This document shows positions 19,273 through 28,546 of a stretch of DNA of 41,741 nt, in pieces. Source of the stretch: an uncultured Bacteroides sp. (GTDB lineage: Bacteria; Bacteroidota; Bacteroidia; Bacteroidales; Bacteroidaceae); contig CALUFR010000093.1 of the NCBI GenBank assembly GCA_944319875.1, positions 1 to 41,741 of the forward strand. The letters run 5' to 3'. The notes below the pieces were generated by a model that worked only from the letters and a program-made list of their open reading frames with translations, had not been told where the DNA came from and searched no databases. Position numbers and translations under genes: made by a program. Numbering within the stretch: position 1 is the stretch's first letter; each line of letters begins with the position of its first letter.

Positions 19273-19411
19273 GCCTTTCTTACACTTTTTCTGTGTACGC
19301 GAACGATGTTTTTTGCTGTGCAGCGCCCAAAAGCGCCCGCATGCGACAACATTCTTTAGGAGTGAACAAGGAACGGATTGACACGGATTAAAGATTGCCT
19401 CATAACCATTA

Positions 19412-19947
19412 TCAATCATTTTGTTCATAACAATAGGAATAGTCTATTCCCTTCATAAACATTTCGCGGTCATCAATCTTGGTGGTCAGTGCAGGTTTTA
19501 CCAAGGCAGGCTACCGGGCTCAAGAGTACGCAACAGACCACTTTCATATAACTGATAGGGCTTTTTCCGGCTCTGCCCGTCTAACGTATTATCGCTATAG
19601 GTGAACCAATCAAGGAATTCATTTGCCCTGTTATTGGGGTAATTCTTTGCCAATAGAACTACATTCTCACTATTGAGCACATCTGCCACACGCAGCTTCC
19701 CGTCCGGAGCTTCAAATTTGAACCCGTGAGTGGCACTCACGAGTTGAACGCCTTCCTGTTTCAGTTTTCGTTTCAGCCATCGCCAGTAGTTTCCGGCCTT
19801 CGTATAATCCGGCTCGTTATTGATAGCCCGGACAATATCGGTTGCCGAGAACCACCAACAGTTATTCTCATCATCCCATACCGCCCGCACTTTCCAGTCA
19901 TTATAGAAGCGGATGGATTTCTTTGAGTGTTCCCTTTCCTTTTCCAT
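19412..19947 (-). pseudogene. Remnant of a BRO-N/Fic-domain gene with an internal deletion
   Basis: The intact frame 19947-19498 encodes 149 residues: a BRO-N-like domain (SIRFYNDWKVRAVWDDENN, CWWFSATDIVRAI, KLRVADVLNSENVVLLAK; about residues 11-100), then ANEFLDWFTYSDNTLDGQSR and YQLYESGLLRTLEPGS, which is how Bacteroidetes BRO-N/Fic fusions lead into the Fic domain. The frame then stops (TAA). In another frame, from about 19500 to a TGA at 19412, the sequence reads ALTTKIDDREMFMKGIDYSY, recognisable as the end of the same Fic family. The Fic core with the HPFxxGNGR active-site motif is absent, so most of the domain has been deleted with loss of frame. It is unlikely to have AMPylation activity. 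Repeat-like fragments flank it (19371-19393 and 19955-19977). Confidence 0.8.
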
Positions 19948-19991
19948 GTTTTTTTAATCTGTGTCCCTCTGTGGTGAGCCCCCAGGAACAT

Positions 19992-21677
19992 TTACCACGC
20001 ATAATTAAGTCCGAAGCCAAAGGTCTCCGTGGCCTGGAAATAGTCGTCGCCCACGGTAGGCGCCGCGCTGTCGTCAAAGCGGGCCAGGACGTAGAAGCGG
20101 GCGGAGATGTACTTGGTCACGATGAAGTCGACGTTCGTCTCCCACTCCACGCGCACCCACTTGTAGCTCGTCAGATAGTCCAGGCGGGAGGTGAGCTTGA
20201 TGGCGGGGATGATGGTCCACTGGAGGTTGGTCTGCACCTGCGAACCGAAGTCGTGCTTCACCCAGGCGCCCTCGTCGAGGCCGTAGGAAGTCTCGCTCAC
20301 GCGGCGGTCGCCCACGAAGCGCATGGTGTGCGTCAGGGGGGCGAGGAAGACGGAGAGCTTGTACTTCGTTTTCTCCAGCTTATAGTCCATACCAACGCTG
20401 GTGGACCAGTCGAGGGGGGCGAGGAAAGCAGCCTTCACCTCGTTGCTGTTCGTGCCGTAGGCGTTGAGCACCTGCGTCTTCAGCTCGGTGGAGATGGTGT
20501 AGTACCATTTGTTGATGGCCTTCACGCCCAGCTTGCTGTAGAGGCGGAGCTGGTCGCTCGTCACGAGGAAGTTGTGGCACGTGTCCGACGGAGCCGAATT
20601 GACATTGGACTTTATCTCCAGCAGATTTTCCCATTGCACGCGTTCCTTATCATCATAATTGGCCCTCAGCAAGAGGTTGAGCAAGACGGCCACGGAGCTC
20701 TCGCCACCCTTGTACCAGTTGCGCGAGATGCTGTTCTGGGTGAATTGCAGGGAGCCGTTACCCGAGGTGATCCACCAGTTGGGCTTACGGATGACGACGC
20801 CCGCCTCTTCGTTGAACTCGGCCTTCTTCCGGTGCATCAGGTTGGTGACGGAGGGGCGTGAGGACGCCTCCTTCTGGATGTCATCCCGGAAGACGCGCGT
20901 CTGCATGATCTCGTCCTCGGTCATCACCACGAAGTCCGGATGGTAGATATACGTGTCGAGCAAGGCGCGATCCACCGTGGCGTTGGCCTGCTCGAAGGCG
21001 GTGAAGGGCCGTTTGTCCACCGGAAGCTCCCGCCGCGTCCAGTCGGCGAAGAGCGTGTCGGCCGTGGAGGCCGGCTTCCAGTCGAAGGTCGAGAAACGCC
21101 CGATGGGCGAATAATAATAGGTGAAAGGCAGGAAGAGCCGGAAGTATTTGGGATCCGGCGCGATATAACGCTCGGGCGTGTCGGGGTCGTTCAGGTAATC
21201 CAGCACGCCGATGTGCTTCCCGTAGAGCAGGGACACCGTGTCCAGCCGCATCTCGTCCGAGCCGGGCACGGGCGTCAGCTTCAGGACGCAATATTGCGAG
21301 AGGAGCTTGGACAAGGTCGGTTTCTTCTTCTTCACTTTCTTTGGAGGAGCCGCGGGTTTCGCCAAGGAATCCGCGGGCAAAGAGTCTGCCAAAGCGACCG
21401 TGTCCGCGCGAAGCGTGTCGGGCAAGGCAATCGTGTCCGGCACGGCAAGCGTATCGGCACGAAGCGAGTCGGGCACGGCGAGCGTGTCCGGCACAAGTTC
21501 TCCTATATATAATGTATCCGCACGCAACGTGTCCGCGGCCACCTCGACCAACGGCGGCACGCTGTCCCTCACCTGCCGCGCAAGCGTGTCTTCCGCCTGC
21601 ACGACTCCTGTCTGCGCTGATAGCGGCGCGGAGAGCGCCACCAGCGCCATCCACACCCATAGACGTCCATTCTTCAT
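19992..21677 (-). CDS. DUF3078-type outer-membrane protein with DTLxADTL repeat linker
   Basis: The 561-residue protein has a signal peptide (MKNGRLWVWMALVALSAPLSA, likely cleavage before QT). Residues about 40-107 are a low-complexity segment repeating DTLRADTL, DTLAVPD and DTIALPD-type motifs, followed by a Lys-rich stretch (KKVKKKK, about 113-119). The large C-terminal part, with PNWWITSGNGSLQFTQNSIS, NWYKGGESSVAVLLNL and strand-rich sequence ending FGFGLNYAW (terminal aromatic), matches the DUF3078 family of predicted outer-membrane barrels. Function is unknown. The gene is transcribed away from pyrG, with its own -7 box at 21719-21726. Its G+C content is as high as that of the neighbouring + strand genes. 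Confidence 0.82.
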   Translation of the reverse strand: MKNGRLWVWMALVALSAPLSAQTGVVQAEDTLARQVRDSVPPLVEVAADTLRADTLYIGELVPDTLAVPDSLRADTLAVPDTIALPDTLRADTVALADSLPADSLAKPAAPPKKVKKKKPTLSKLLSQYCVLKLTPVPGSDEMRLDTVSLLYGKHIGVLDYLNDPDTPERYIAPDPKYFRLFLPFTYYYSPIGRFSTFDWKPASTADTLFADWTRRELPVDKRPFTAFEQANATVDRALLDTYIYHPDFVVMTEDEIMQTRVFRDDIQKEASSRPSVTNLMHRKKAEFNEEAGVVIRKPNWWITSGNGSLQFTQNSISRNWYKGGESSVAVLLNLLLRANYDDKERVQWENLLEIKSNVNSAPSDTCHNFLVTSDQLRLYSKLGVKAINKWYYTISTELKTQVLNAYGTNSNEVKAAFLAPLDWSTSVGMDYKLEKTKYKLSVFLAPLTHTMRFVGDRRVSETSYGLDEGAWVKHDFGSQVQTNLQWTIIPAIKLTSRLDYLTSYKWVRVEWETNVDFIVTKYISARFYVLARFDDSAAPTVGDDYFQATETFGFGLNYAW

Positions 21678-21718
21678 AAGATTATCATTCTTAAAGCCCT
21701 AAAATCCTTGTTCGGGCA

Positions 21719-21726
21719 CAAATTTA
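21719..21726 (-). promoter_or_regulatory. -7 box (TAAATTTG) for the DUF3078 gene
   Basis: Perfect TAnnTTTG match on the minus strand, 41 bp before the ATG at 21677. It is divergent from the pyrG promoter 34 bp away. The -33 element is not clear. Confidence 0.55.
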
Positions 21727-21736
21727 GCTTAAAATA

Positions 21737-21767
21737 TTTACTTCCTCCTCTTTTTTTTATAATTTTG
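21737..21767 (+). promoter_or_regulatory. Promoter for pyrG
   Basis: TAATTTTG (21760-21767) matches the -7 consensus, with TTTA (21737-21740) 19 bp upstream as a near-match to the -33 TTTG. The leader to the pyrG GTG is about 71 bp. Confidence 0.6.
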
Positions 21768-21811
21768 CGGCTTTAAAAGCAATATGGTCATCCGGACCTA
21801 CCCGAGGATAA

Positions 21812-23464
<1,653 letters not shown>

Positions 23465-23488
23465 AGAATGTCGGTTACGTTCCGAATG

Positions 23489-23527
23489 AATTCTTCATTC
23501 ATAATTCTTAATTCTTCATTCATAATT
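23489..23527. repeat. Two 18-bp direct repeats before yidC
   Basis: AATTCTTCATTCATAATT occurs at 23489-23506 and again at 23510-23527, filling half of the 80-bp pyrG-yidC gap and ending 17 bp before the yidC ATG. A similar GAATGAAGAATGAAG-like string occurs in the glnK-amtB gap (about 8558-8575). It is probably a simple intergenic repeat. Confidence 0.7.
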
Positions 23528-23544
23528 TAATAGAATATCATCCA

Positions 23545-25401
23545 ATGGACAAAAACACCATTACCGGCTTGGTGCTGATAGGCATACTCCTGGTGGGATT
23601 CAGCATCCTGAGCCGCCCCAGCAAGGAGCAACTGGAAGCCCAACAACGCTACTATGACTCCATCGCACAAGTACAACAACGCGAAGCCGACCTCCGCGCC
23701 AAGGCCGAAGCAGCCCTGGCCAACGAGCAGAAGCAAGCGCTCAACGACTCCACGTCGCTTTTCTTCCGCGCCCTGCACGGCACGGACGAGCAGGTCACCA
23801 TCCAGAACGACGTGGCCAGCCTGACCCTGAGCACCAAGGGAGGAACCATCTGCAAGTCCGTCCTGAAGGACTACATGGAGCAGGACAAGAAGACGCCCAT
23901 CACCCTGTTCAACGGCGAGGACGTCAGCCTCAATTTCCTCTTCTACAACCAACGGGAGACCATCCTGACCGAGAACTACTACTTCACGCCCGTGGAGCGC
24001 ACGGACAGCACCGTCACCATGCGCCTCGCGGCCGATAGCGCCAGCTACATCGACTTCCGCTACGCCATGCGGCAGGGCTCCTACCTCGTGGACTTCACCA
24101 TCCGCGCCGTGGGCATGGACGGCAAGCTGGCCTCCACCAACAAGCACGTGGACATCGAGTGGAACCAGCGCGCCCGCCAGCTGGAGAAAGGCTACACCTA
24201 CGAGAACCGCCTGGCCGAGCTGACCTACAAGGTTGCCGGCGAAGGCACGGACTACCTCTCCGCCAACGGCGACGACGAGAAGGAAGTGGCCGAACCCGTC
24301 ACCTGGATAGCCTTCAAGAACCAGTTCTTCTCCTCCGTCCTCATCACGGACGCCAACTTTGAGAAGACAAGCCTCGCCTCCAAGATGGAAGGCAAGGAAA
24401 GCGGATACATCAAGGACTACAGCGCCGAGATGAACACCGCCTTCGACCCCACCGGCCAGCAACCCACGCAGATGTACTTCTACTTCGGTCCCAACCACTA
24501 CAAGACCCTCTCCGCCCTGGACGACGGACGCGCGGAGGACTGGGACCTGAACAAGCTCGTCTACCTCGGGTGGCCCATCATACGCTGGATCAACAAGTGG
24601 ATCATCATCAACATCTTCGACTGGCTCCAGGGATGGGGCATGAGCATGGGCATCGTCCTCCTGCTGCTGACCGTCATCGTGAAGATCGTCATCTATCCCA
24701 CCACGTGGAAGACCTACATCTCCTCCGCCAAGATGCGCGTATTGAAGCCGAAGATTGACGTCATCAACCAGAAGTACCCCAAGCAGGAAGACGCCATGAA
24801 GAAGCAGCAGGAAATCATGAGCCTCTATAGCCAGTACGGCGTCAGCCCCATGGGCGGATGCCTCCCGATGCTGCTCCAGATGCCCATCATCATCGCCCTC
24901 TTCATGTTCATCCCCAGCGCCATCGAGCTGCGCCAGCAGAGCTTCCTCTGGGCGGATGACCTGTCCACCTACGATGCGTTCATCCACTTCCCCTTCCGCA
25001 TTCCCTTCCTGGGCAGCCACCTCAGCCTCTTCTGCGTGCTCATGACCGTGACGCAAATCGTCTACACCAAGTTCATGATGCAGCAACAGGACACGGGCGC
25101 CAACCCGCAGATGGCGGCCATGAAATGGATGCAGTATCTGATGCCCGTCATGTTCCTCTTCATCCTGAACGAATATCCCTCGGGCCTGAACTACTACTAC
25201 TTCATCTCCACTTTGGTCAGCGTGCTGACAACCCTCATCCTGCGCAAGACCACGAACGAAGCGAAGCTCCTGGCTCAGCTGGAGGCCAACAAGAAAGACC
25301 CCAAGCAGATGAGCAAGAGCGGCTTTGCCGCACGCCTGGAGGCCATGCAGAAGCAAGCTGAGGAGATGCAGCGCCAGCAGCAACAACAACGCCGCAAGTA
25401 A
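23545..25401 (+). CDS. yidC: Membrane protein insertase YidC
   Basis: YidC (Oxa1 family) inserts and folds inner-membrane proteins with or without SecYEG. The 618-residue protein has an N-terminal anchor ([19 protein letters not shown]), a periplasmic beta-rich domain (about 50-345), and the conserved membrane core from about 355: [77 protein letters not shown], and the last helices around [19 protein letters not shown]. The tail is Gln/Arg-rich ([10 protein letters not shown]), typical of the basic C-terminus that binds ribosomes. Length matches Bacteroidetes YidC. It follows pyrG. Confidence 0.97.
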   Translation: MDKNTITGLVLIGILLVGFSILSRPSKEQLEAQQRYYDSIAQVQQREADLRAKAEAALANEQKQALNDSTSLFFRALHGTDEQVTIQNDVASLTLSTKGGTICKSVLKDYMEQDKKTPITLFNGEDVSLNFLFYNQRETILTENYYFTPVERTDSTVTMRLAADSASYIDFRYAMRQGSYLVDFTIRAVGMDGKLASTNKHVDIEWNQRARQLEKGYTYENRLAELTYKVAGEGTDYLSANGDDEKEVAEPVTWIAFKNQFFSSVLITDANFEKTSLASKMEGKESGYIKDYSAEMNTAFDPTGQQPTQMYFYFGPNHYKTLSALDDGRAEDWDLNKLVYLGWPIIRWINKWIIINIFDWLQGWGMSMGIVLLLLTVIVKIVIYPTTWKTYISSAKMRVLKPKIDVINQKYPKQEDAMKKQQEIMSLYSQYGVSPMGGCLPMLLQMPIIIALFMFIPSAIELRQQSFLWADDLSTYDAFIHFPFRIPFLGSHLSLFCVLMTVTQIVYTKFMMQQQDTGANPQMAAMKWMQYLMPVMFLFILNEYPSGLNYYYFISTLVSVLTTLILRKTTNEAKLLAQLEANKKDPKQMSKSGFAARLEAMQKQAEEMQRQQQQQRRK

Positions 25402-25420
25402 TTAAGCGGGCCGTGCCCGC

Positions 25421-25495
25421 AATGGTTAGTGGTTAATGGTTAATACAAAGCAAAGGACTCATGTCCCCCCTATTAACCATTAACCACTAACCATT
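25421..25495. repeat. Perfect 25-bp inverted repeat between yidC and the MATE gene
   Basis: The left arm 25421-25445 and right arm 25471-25495 are exact reverse complements over 25 bp, separated by a 25-nt loop. The arms are built from a 7-bp theme (GGTTAAT/GGTTAGT). No T run follows, so it is not a standard terminator. The right arm ends 15 bp before the MATE start, so as RNA the hairpin would sit in the leader of that gene. Confidence 0.92.
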
Positions 25496-25510
25496 AACCA
25501 TTTCCCTCCG

Positions 25511-26842
25511 ATGCAGACCACCTACACCAACCGCGAAATCTGGCACATCGCCTACCCCATCCTCATCAGCCTCCTGATGGAGCAGCTGATCGGAATGACT
25601 GACACCGCCTTCCTCGGCCGTGTTGGTGAAGTAGAGCTGGGCGCCTCGGCCATTGCCGGCGTGTTCTACATCGTCATCTTCATGGTGGCTTTCGGCTTCA
25701 GCATCGGGTCGCAGATACTCATGGCTCGGCGCAACGGTGAGGGCGAGTACCGCGAGATAGGGCGCCTCTTCTACCACGGCATCTACTTCCAGTGCACCAT
25801 GGCCGTGGTGATGTTCGTCCTGTCATTCTTCTTCTCGCCCATCATCCTGAAGCGCATCATCGCCTCGCCGGAGATCTACGAAGCCGCCACGAGCTACTTG
25901 CACTGGCGCGTGTTCGGCGCGCTGTTCTCGTTCAACGCCGTCATGTTCCGCGCCTTCTTCCTCAGCACCACGCAGACCAAGACGCTGACGCTGAACTCCA
26001 TCGTCATGGTGCTGAGCAACGTGGTGTTCAACTACCTCCTCATCTTCGGCAATTGCGGCTTCCCGAAGCTGGGCATTGCCGGAGCCGCCATCGGCTCGTC
26101 TCTGGCTGAAGCCGTGTCGCTGGTGTTCTTCATCCTCTACACCCGCCGCCACATCGACCTCCGCAAGTACGGGCTCGACCGCATCCCCCGCTTCCATTTC
26201 GAGACGCTTCGCCGGATGCTCAGCGTGTCGCTTTGGACGATGATCCAGAACTGCGTATCGCTCTCCACATGGTTCCTGTTCTTCCTCTACATCGAACACT
26301 TAGGCAAAGAACCGTTGGCCATCACGAACATCGTGCGCAGCGTCAGCGGCATCCTGTTCATGGTGGTCAGCGCGTTCGCCTCTACGTGCGGCTCGCTGGT
26401 GAGCAACCTCATCGGAGCGGGTCACACGGACAAGGTCCTGCCGCTCATCTACAAGCACGTGCGGCTGGCCTTCTACATCGTCGCCCCCCTGGCCGTGCTG
26501 TTCAGTCTTTTCCCCGACCTCATCTTGAGCGTCTACACCGACATGGAAGGCCTGCGCGCCGCCTCCGTGAAGTCCCTCTGGGTGCTCTGCGCCTCCTACA
26601 TCGTCTCCACGCCCGCCTTCGTCTTCTTCCAGTCCGTGTCCGGCACGGGCAACACACGTTCCGCCCTCGCCCTGGAGCTATCCGCCCTGGTACTCTACAC
26701 CGCCTACATCACCTACGTCATCCTCATCCGCCGCATGGACGTAGCCTTCTGCTGGACGGCGGAGTTTGTCTACTCCACCGCCATCCTCCTCTTCAGCGTC
26801 TGGTACCTAAAGCGCGGCCACTGGGCGGGGAAGCGCATCTGA
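25511..26842 (+). CDS. MATE family efflux transporter
   Basis: The 443-residue protein has twelve hydrophobic segments and the MATE/NorM signature pattern: REIWHIAYPILISLLMEQLIGMTDTAFLGR-like N-terminus (read in two pieces, 8-25 and 26-37), YIVIFMVAFGFSIGSQILMAR at 53-73, and PKLGIAGAAIGSSLAE at 186-201. The second half repeats the fold with SLWTMIQNC and FASTCGSLVSNLIGAG. Such proteins export drugs or other organic cations and metabolites by Na+ or H+ antiport; the substrate cannot be read from sequence. It is the last + strand gene of this block and is followed by a large inverted-repeat element that could end the transcript. Confidence 0.92.
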   Translation: MQTTYTNREIWHIAYPILISLLMEQLIGMTDTAFLGRVGEVELGASAIAGVFYIVIFMVAFGFSIGSQILMARRNGEGEYREIGRLFYHGIYFQCTMAVVMFVLSFFFSPIILKRIIASPEIYEAATSYLHWRVFGALFSFNAVMFRAFFLSTTQTKTLTLNSIVMVLSNVVFNYLLIFGNCGFPKLGIAGAAIGSSLAEAVSLVFFILYTRRHIDLRKYGLDRIPRFHFETLRRMLSVSLWTMIQNCVSLSTWFLFFLYIEHLGKEPLAITNIVRSVSGILFMVVSAFASTCGSLVSNLIGAGHTDKVLPLIYKHVRLAFYIVAPLAVLFSLFPDLILSVYTDMEGLRAASVKSLWVLCASYIVSTPAFVFFQSVSGTGNTRSALALELSALVLYTAYITYVILIRRMDVAFCWTAEFVYSTAILLFSVWYLKRGHWAGKRI

Positions 26843-26848
26843 GTGGAA

Positions 26849-27012
26849 AAATAAAGAGGGTGTATCAAAATTTAAAGAGCCTATCATTCTGTCATGCTGA
26901 ACGCATGTGAAGCATCTCCCGAAAGTAAAAGTTTACAAGAGATCCTTCACTTTGTTCAGGATGACAGAGCAAAATGATAGGTGCTTTAAATTTTGATACA
27001 CCCTCTTTATTT
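26849..27012. mobile_element. 164-bp nested inverted-repeat element (MITE- or REP-like)
   Basis: Outer arms 26849-26888 and 26973-27012 are inverted repeats of 40 bp with two mismatches (AAATAAAGAGGGTGTATCAA... against its complement). Inside are second arms 26889-26918 and 26939-26967 of the type CTGTCATGCTGAAC/GTTCAGGATGACAG. The central loop is about 20 nt. There is no protein. It fills the gap between two convergent genes and would form a long hairpin in either transcript. The inner motif resembles a palindrome that I recall as common in many Bacteroidetes genomes; copy number cannot be tested here. Confidence 0.75.
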
Positions 27013-27025
27013 AATATACTCGGTA

Positions 27026-27463
27026 TTATCGATAATTAGCGTCCGTAAACGTCACTTCCCGGCCATCCAGTTTGCCGGAGAGGTAATGCTCACGCACCCA
27101 TACGTTCTCAAAGTAAATGACCTCGCCTGCACCGAAATCCAGACGCAAACCTTCTTTCGTGTTGTCCATCCATTCCCAACTGAAATTATCAGTTATTTCA
27201 CGGTAGGGACGGGTTTCACCCGTATTGTAATACTGGAAAATCTCCTGTCCGCTTTTATCCTTCTGCGAAAACTTAAACTGGTGTACGCAATCCACCAGCA
27301 CTCCGTCTTCGTTAGTCATCTCATACTCTTCCACCCATGTATGCGAACACAAGGTATCGTCACTATTCTGTATCGTATAGTAAGTAACATCGTCGCCGCA
27401 AGAGGCAAATACGGTAGCCAACATACACACTACCAACACTTTTGCATAATTCAAGATCTTCAT
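27026..27463 (-). CDS. Small predicted lipoprotein, function unknown
   Basis: The 145-residue product has a type II signal peptide: MKILNYAKVLVVCMLATVFASC, with Cys22 as the lipidated residue, followed directly by GDD. Acidic residues after the Cys are typical of the Bacteroidetes signal for surface export of lipoproteins. The mature part is rich in aromatic and acidic residues (THTWVEEYEM-like, QFKFSQKD, FSWEWMDN), with strands suggesting a small beta-domain similar to lipocalin-like or DUF4xxx hypothetical lipoproteins, but I do not recognise the family. A promoter (TATGTTTG) precedes it, and its stop is 14 bp from the 164-bp inverted-repeat element. Confidence 0.75.
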   Translation of the reverse strand: MKILNYAKVLVVCMLATVFASCGDDVTYYTIQNSDDTLCSHTWVEEYEMTNEDGVLVDCVHQFKFSQKDKSGQEIFQYYNTGETRPYREITDNFSWEWMDNTKEGLRLDFGAGEVIYFENVWVREHYLSGKLDGREVTFTDANYR

Positions 27464-27493
27464 GATTGTTGTTTTCCTATTTTATTACGGGGA

Positions 27494-27501
27494 CAAACAT
27501 A
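27494..27501 (-). promoter_or_regulatory. -7 box (TATGTTTG) for the small lipoprotein gene
   Basis: Perfect TAnnTTTG match on the minus strand, 30 bp before the ATG at 27463. No clear -33 partner. Confidence 0.55.
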
Positions 27502-27544
27502 CGTAAAATTAGTGAGATATCAGTATTTCTTCCGGTAATTATTA

Positions 27545-27594
27545 TAAAAAAGACAGTCCCCGCCGCAGCCTCATGCCACAAACCGGGAACTGTC
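27545..27594 (-). terminator. Rho-independent terminator after ppx
   Basis: On the minus strand GACAGTTCCCGG (27594 downwards) pairs with CGGGGACTGTC (ending 27552) with one mismatch, followed by a run of T (A-rich 27546-27551 on +). It is 23 bp after the ppx stop and closes the ppk-ppx transcript. Confidence 0.8.
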
Positions 27595-27617
27595 CGTTTT
27601 ATGATAAAATCCGTTTC

Positions 27618-28529
27618 TTACTCTTCTTTCTCCAATTGGTTGGCGGCATACAAGCTGTCAATGATACCGTCGGCCAGACCGATGATAGGCACATGGACAT
27701 ACTGCGCTTTCACCATCTCGGCAATGGTCAGGAATATTTTAGCGGCAGGCACAATGACGTCCGCACGGTCGGCCTTCAGGTCGAACTGCTTCATGCGTTG
27801 CTCCGGTGTCAGCGGACTGAGCTCGTCGTACAGTTCCTGCAAGGATTCCACCGGCATACGCTTCAGTTTCTTGTCCTTTTTCTCCGCCAGGCGGTAGAGC
27901 TTGTTGATATTACCACCCGAACCAATGATATTGATATCCGAGAAATTGGCCGTCAGGCGTGCCAAGTCGTCTTTCAGCTGTGCCCAAGTCTCCTCCTTCA
28001 CGGCATTGCTCAGCATACGTACCGTACCGATGTTGTACGACAAAGATTGTACCAGCGTGCCGTTGGTCAGCAAGTTGATTTCCGTACTTCCGCCACCCAC
28101 ATCCACGTAGATGTAATTGCCCGTCCGGTCCTCCAGGCATTCTATGTGATTGTTGTATATCATCCGGGCCTCTTCCTGACCGTCTATAATATCCAGCTGG
28201 ATGCCCGTATCCTTCAACACTTTCTTAATGACAGACTTGCCGTTGCGTGCGTCACGCATAGCCGAAGTGGCGCATGCCCGATAGTCGGTCACTTCATAAA
28301 TCTTCATCAGCTGGCGGAAAGCCTTCATCAGGCGGCGCAGCTTCATCACCTTATTCTCCGACAGCTCACCCAGTGAAAAAACATCAAAGCCCAGACGCAA
28401 GGGCACACGAAGTAGCAAGACTTTGGACAAGCGTCGGCTCAGCAGATTTTCGTTTTCTTCTTCCTTTTTAATCAGAAGCCGCACGGCATTGGAACCAATG
28501 TCTATGGCAGCATAACATTTCTTACACAT
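27618..28529 (-). CDS. ppx: Exopolyphosphatase / Ppx-GppA family phosphatase
   Basis: The 303-residue protein has the ASKHA-type fold of the Ppx/GppA family. Visible are the N-terminal YAAIDIGSNAVRLLI phosphate-1 motif (6-20), ATSAMRDARNG at 87-97, DIIDGQEEARMIY near 113-125, and YVDVGGGSTEINLL near 140-153. The family releases terminal phosphate from polyphosphate or from pppGpp. The protein is short (GppA about 490), lacking the C-terminal HD-like domain, as is common in Bacteroidetes. It sits 17 bp after the ppk gene in the same direction, which favours a polyphosphate role over a pppGpp role. Confidence 0.88.
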   Translation of the reverse strand: MCKKCYAAIDIGSNAVRLLIKKEEENENLLSRRLSKVLLLRVPLRLGFDVFSLGELSENKVMKLRRLMKAFRQLMKIYEVTDYRACATSAMRDARNGKSVIKKVLKDTGIQLDIIDGQEEARMIYNNHIECLEDRTGNYIYVDVGGGSTEINLLTNGTLVQSLSYNIGTVRMLSNAVKEETWAQLKDDLARLTANFSDINIIGSGGNINKLYRLAEKKDKKLKRMPVESLQELYDELSPLTPEQRMKQFDLKADRADVIVPAAKIFLTIAEMVKAQYVHVPIIGLADGIIDSLYAANQLEKEE

Positions 28530-28546
28530 ATATTCCTATTATTCTC

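Noticed and set aside
19371-19393. Third full copy of the 97-bp repeat near the Fic remnant
   Set aside because: Only about 20 bases (GGATTGACACGGATT region) resemble one arm; too short to count as a copy.
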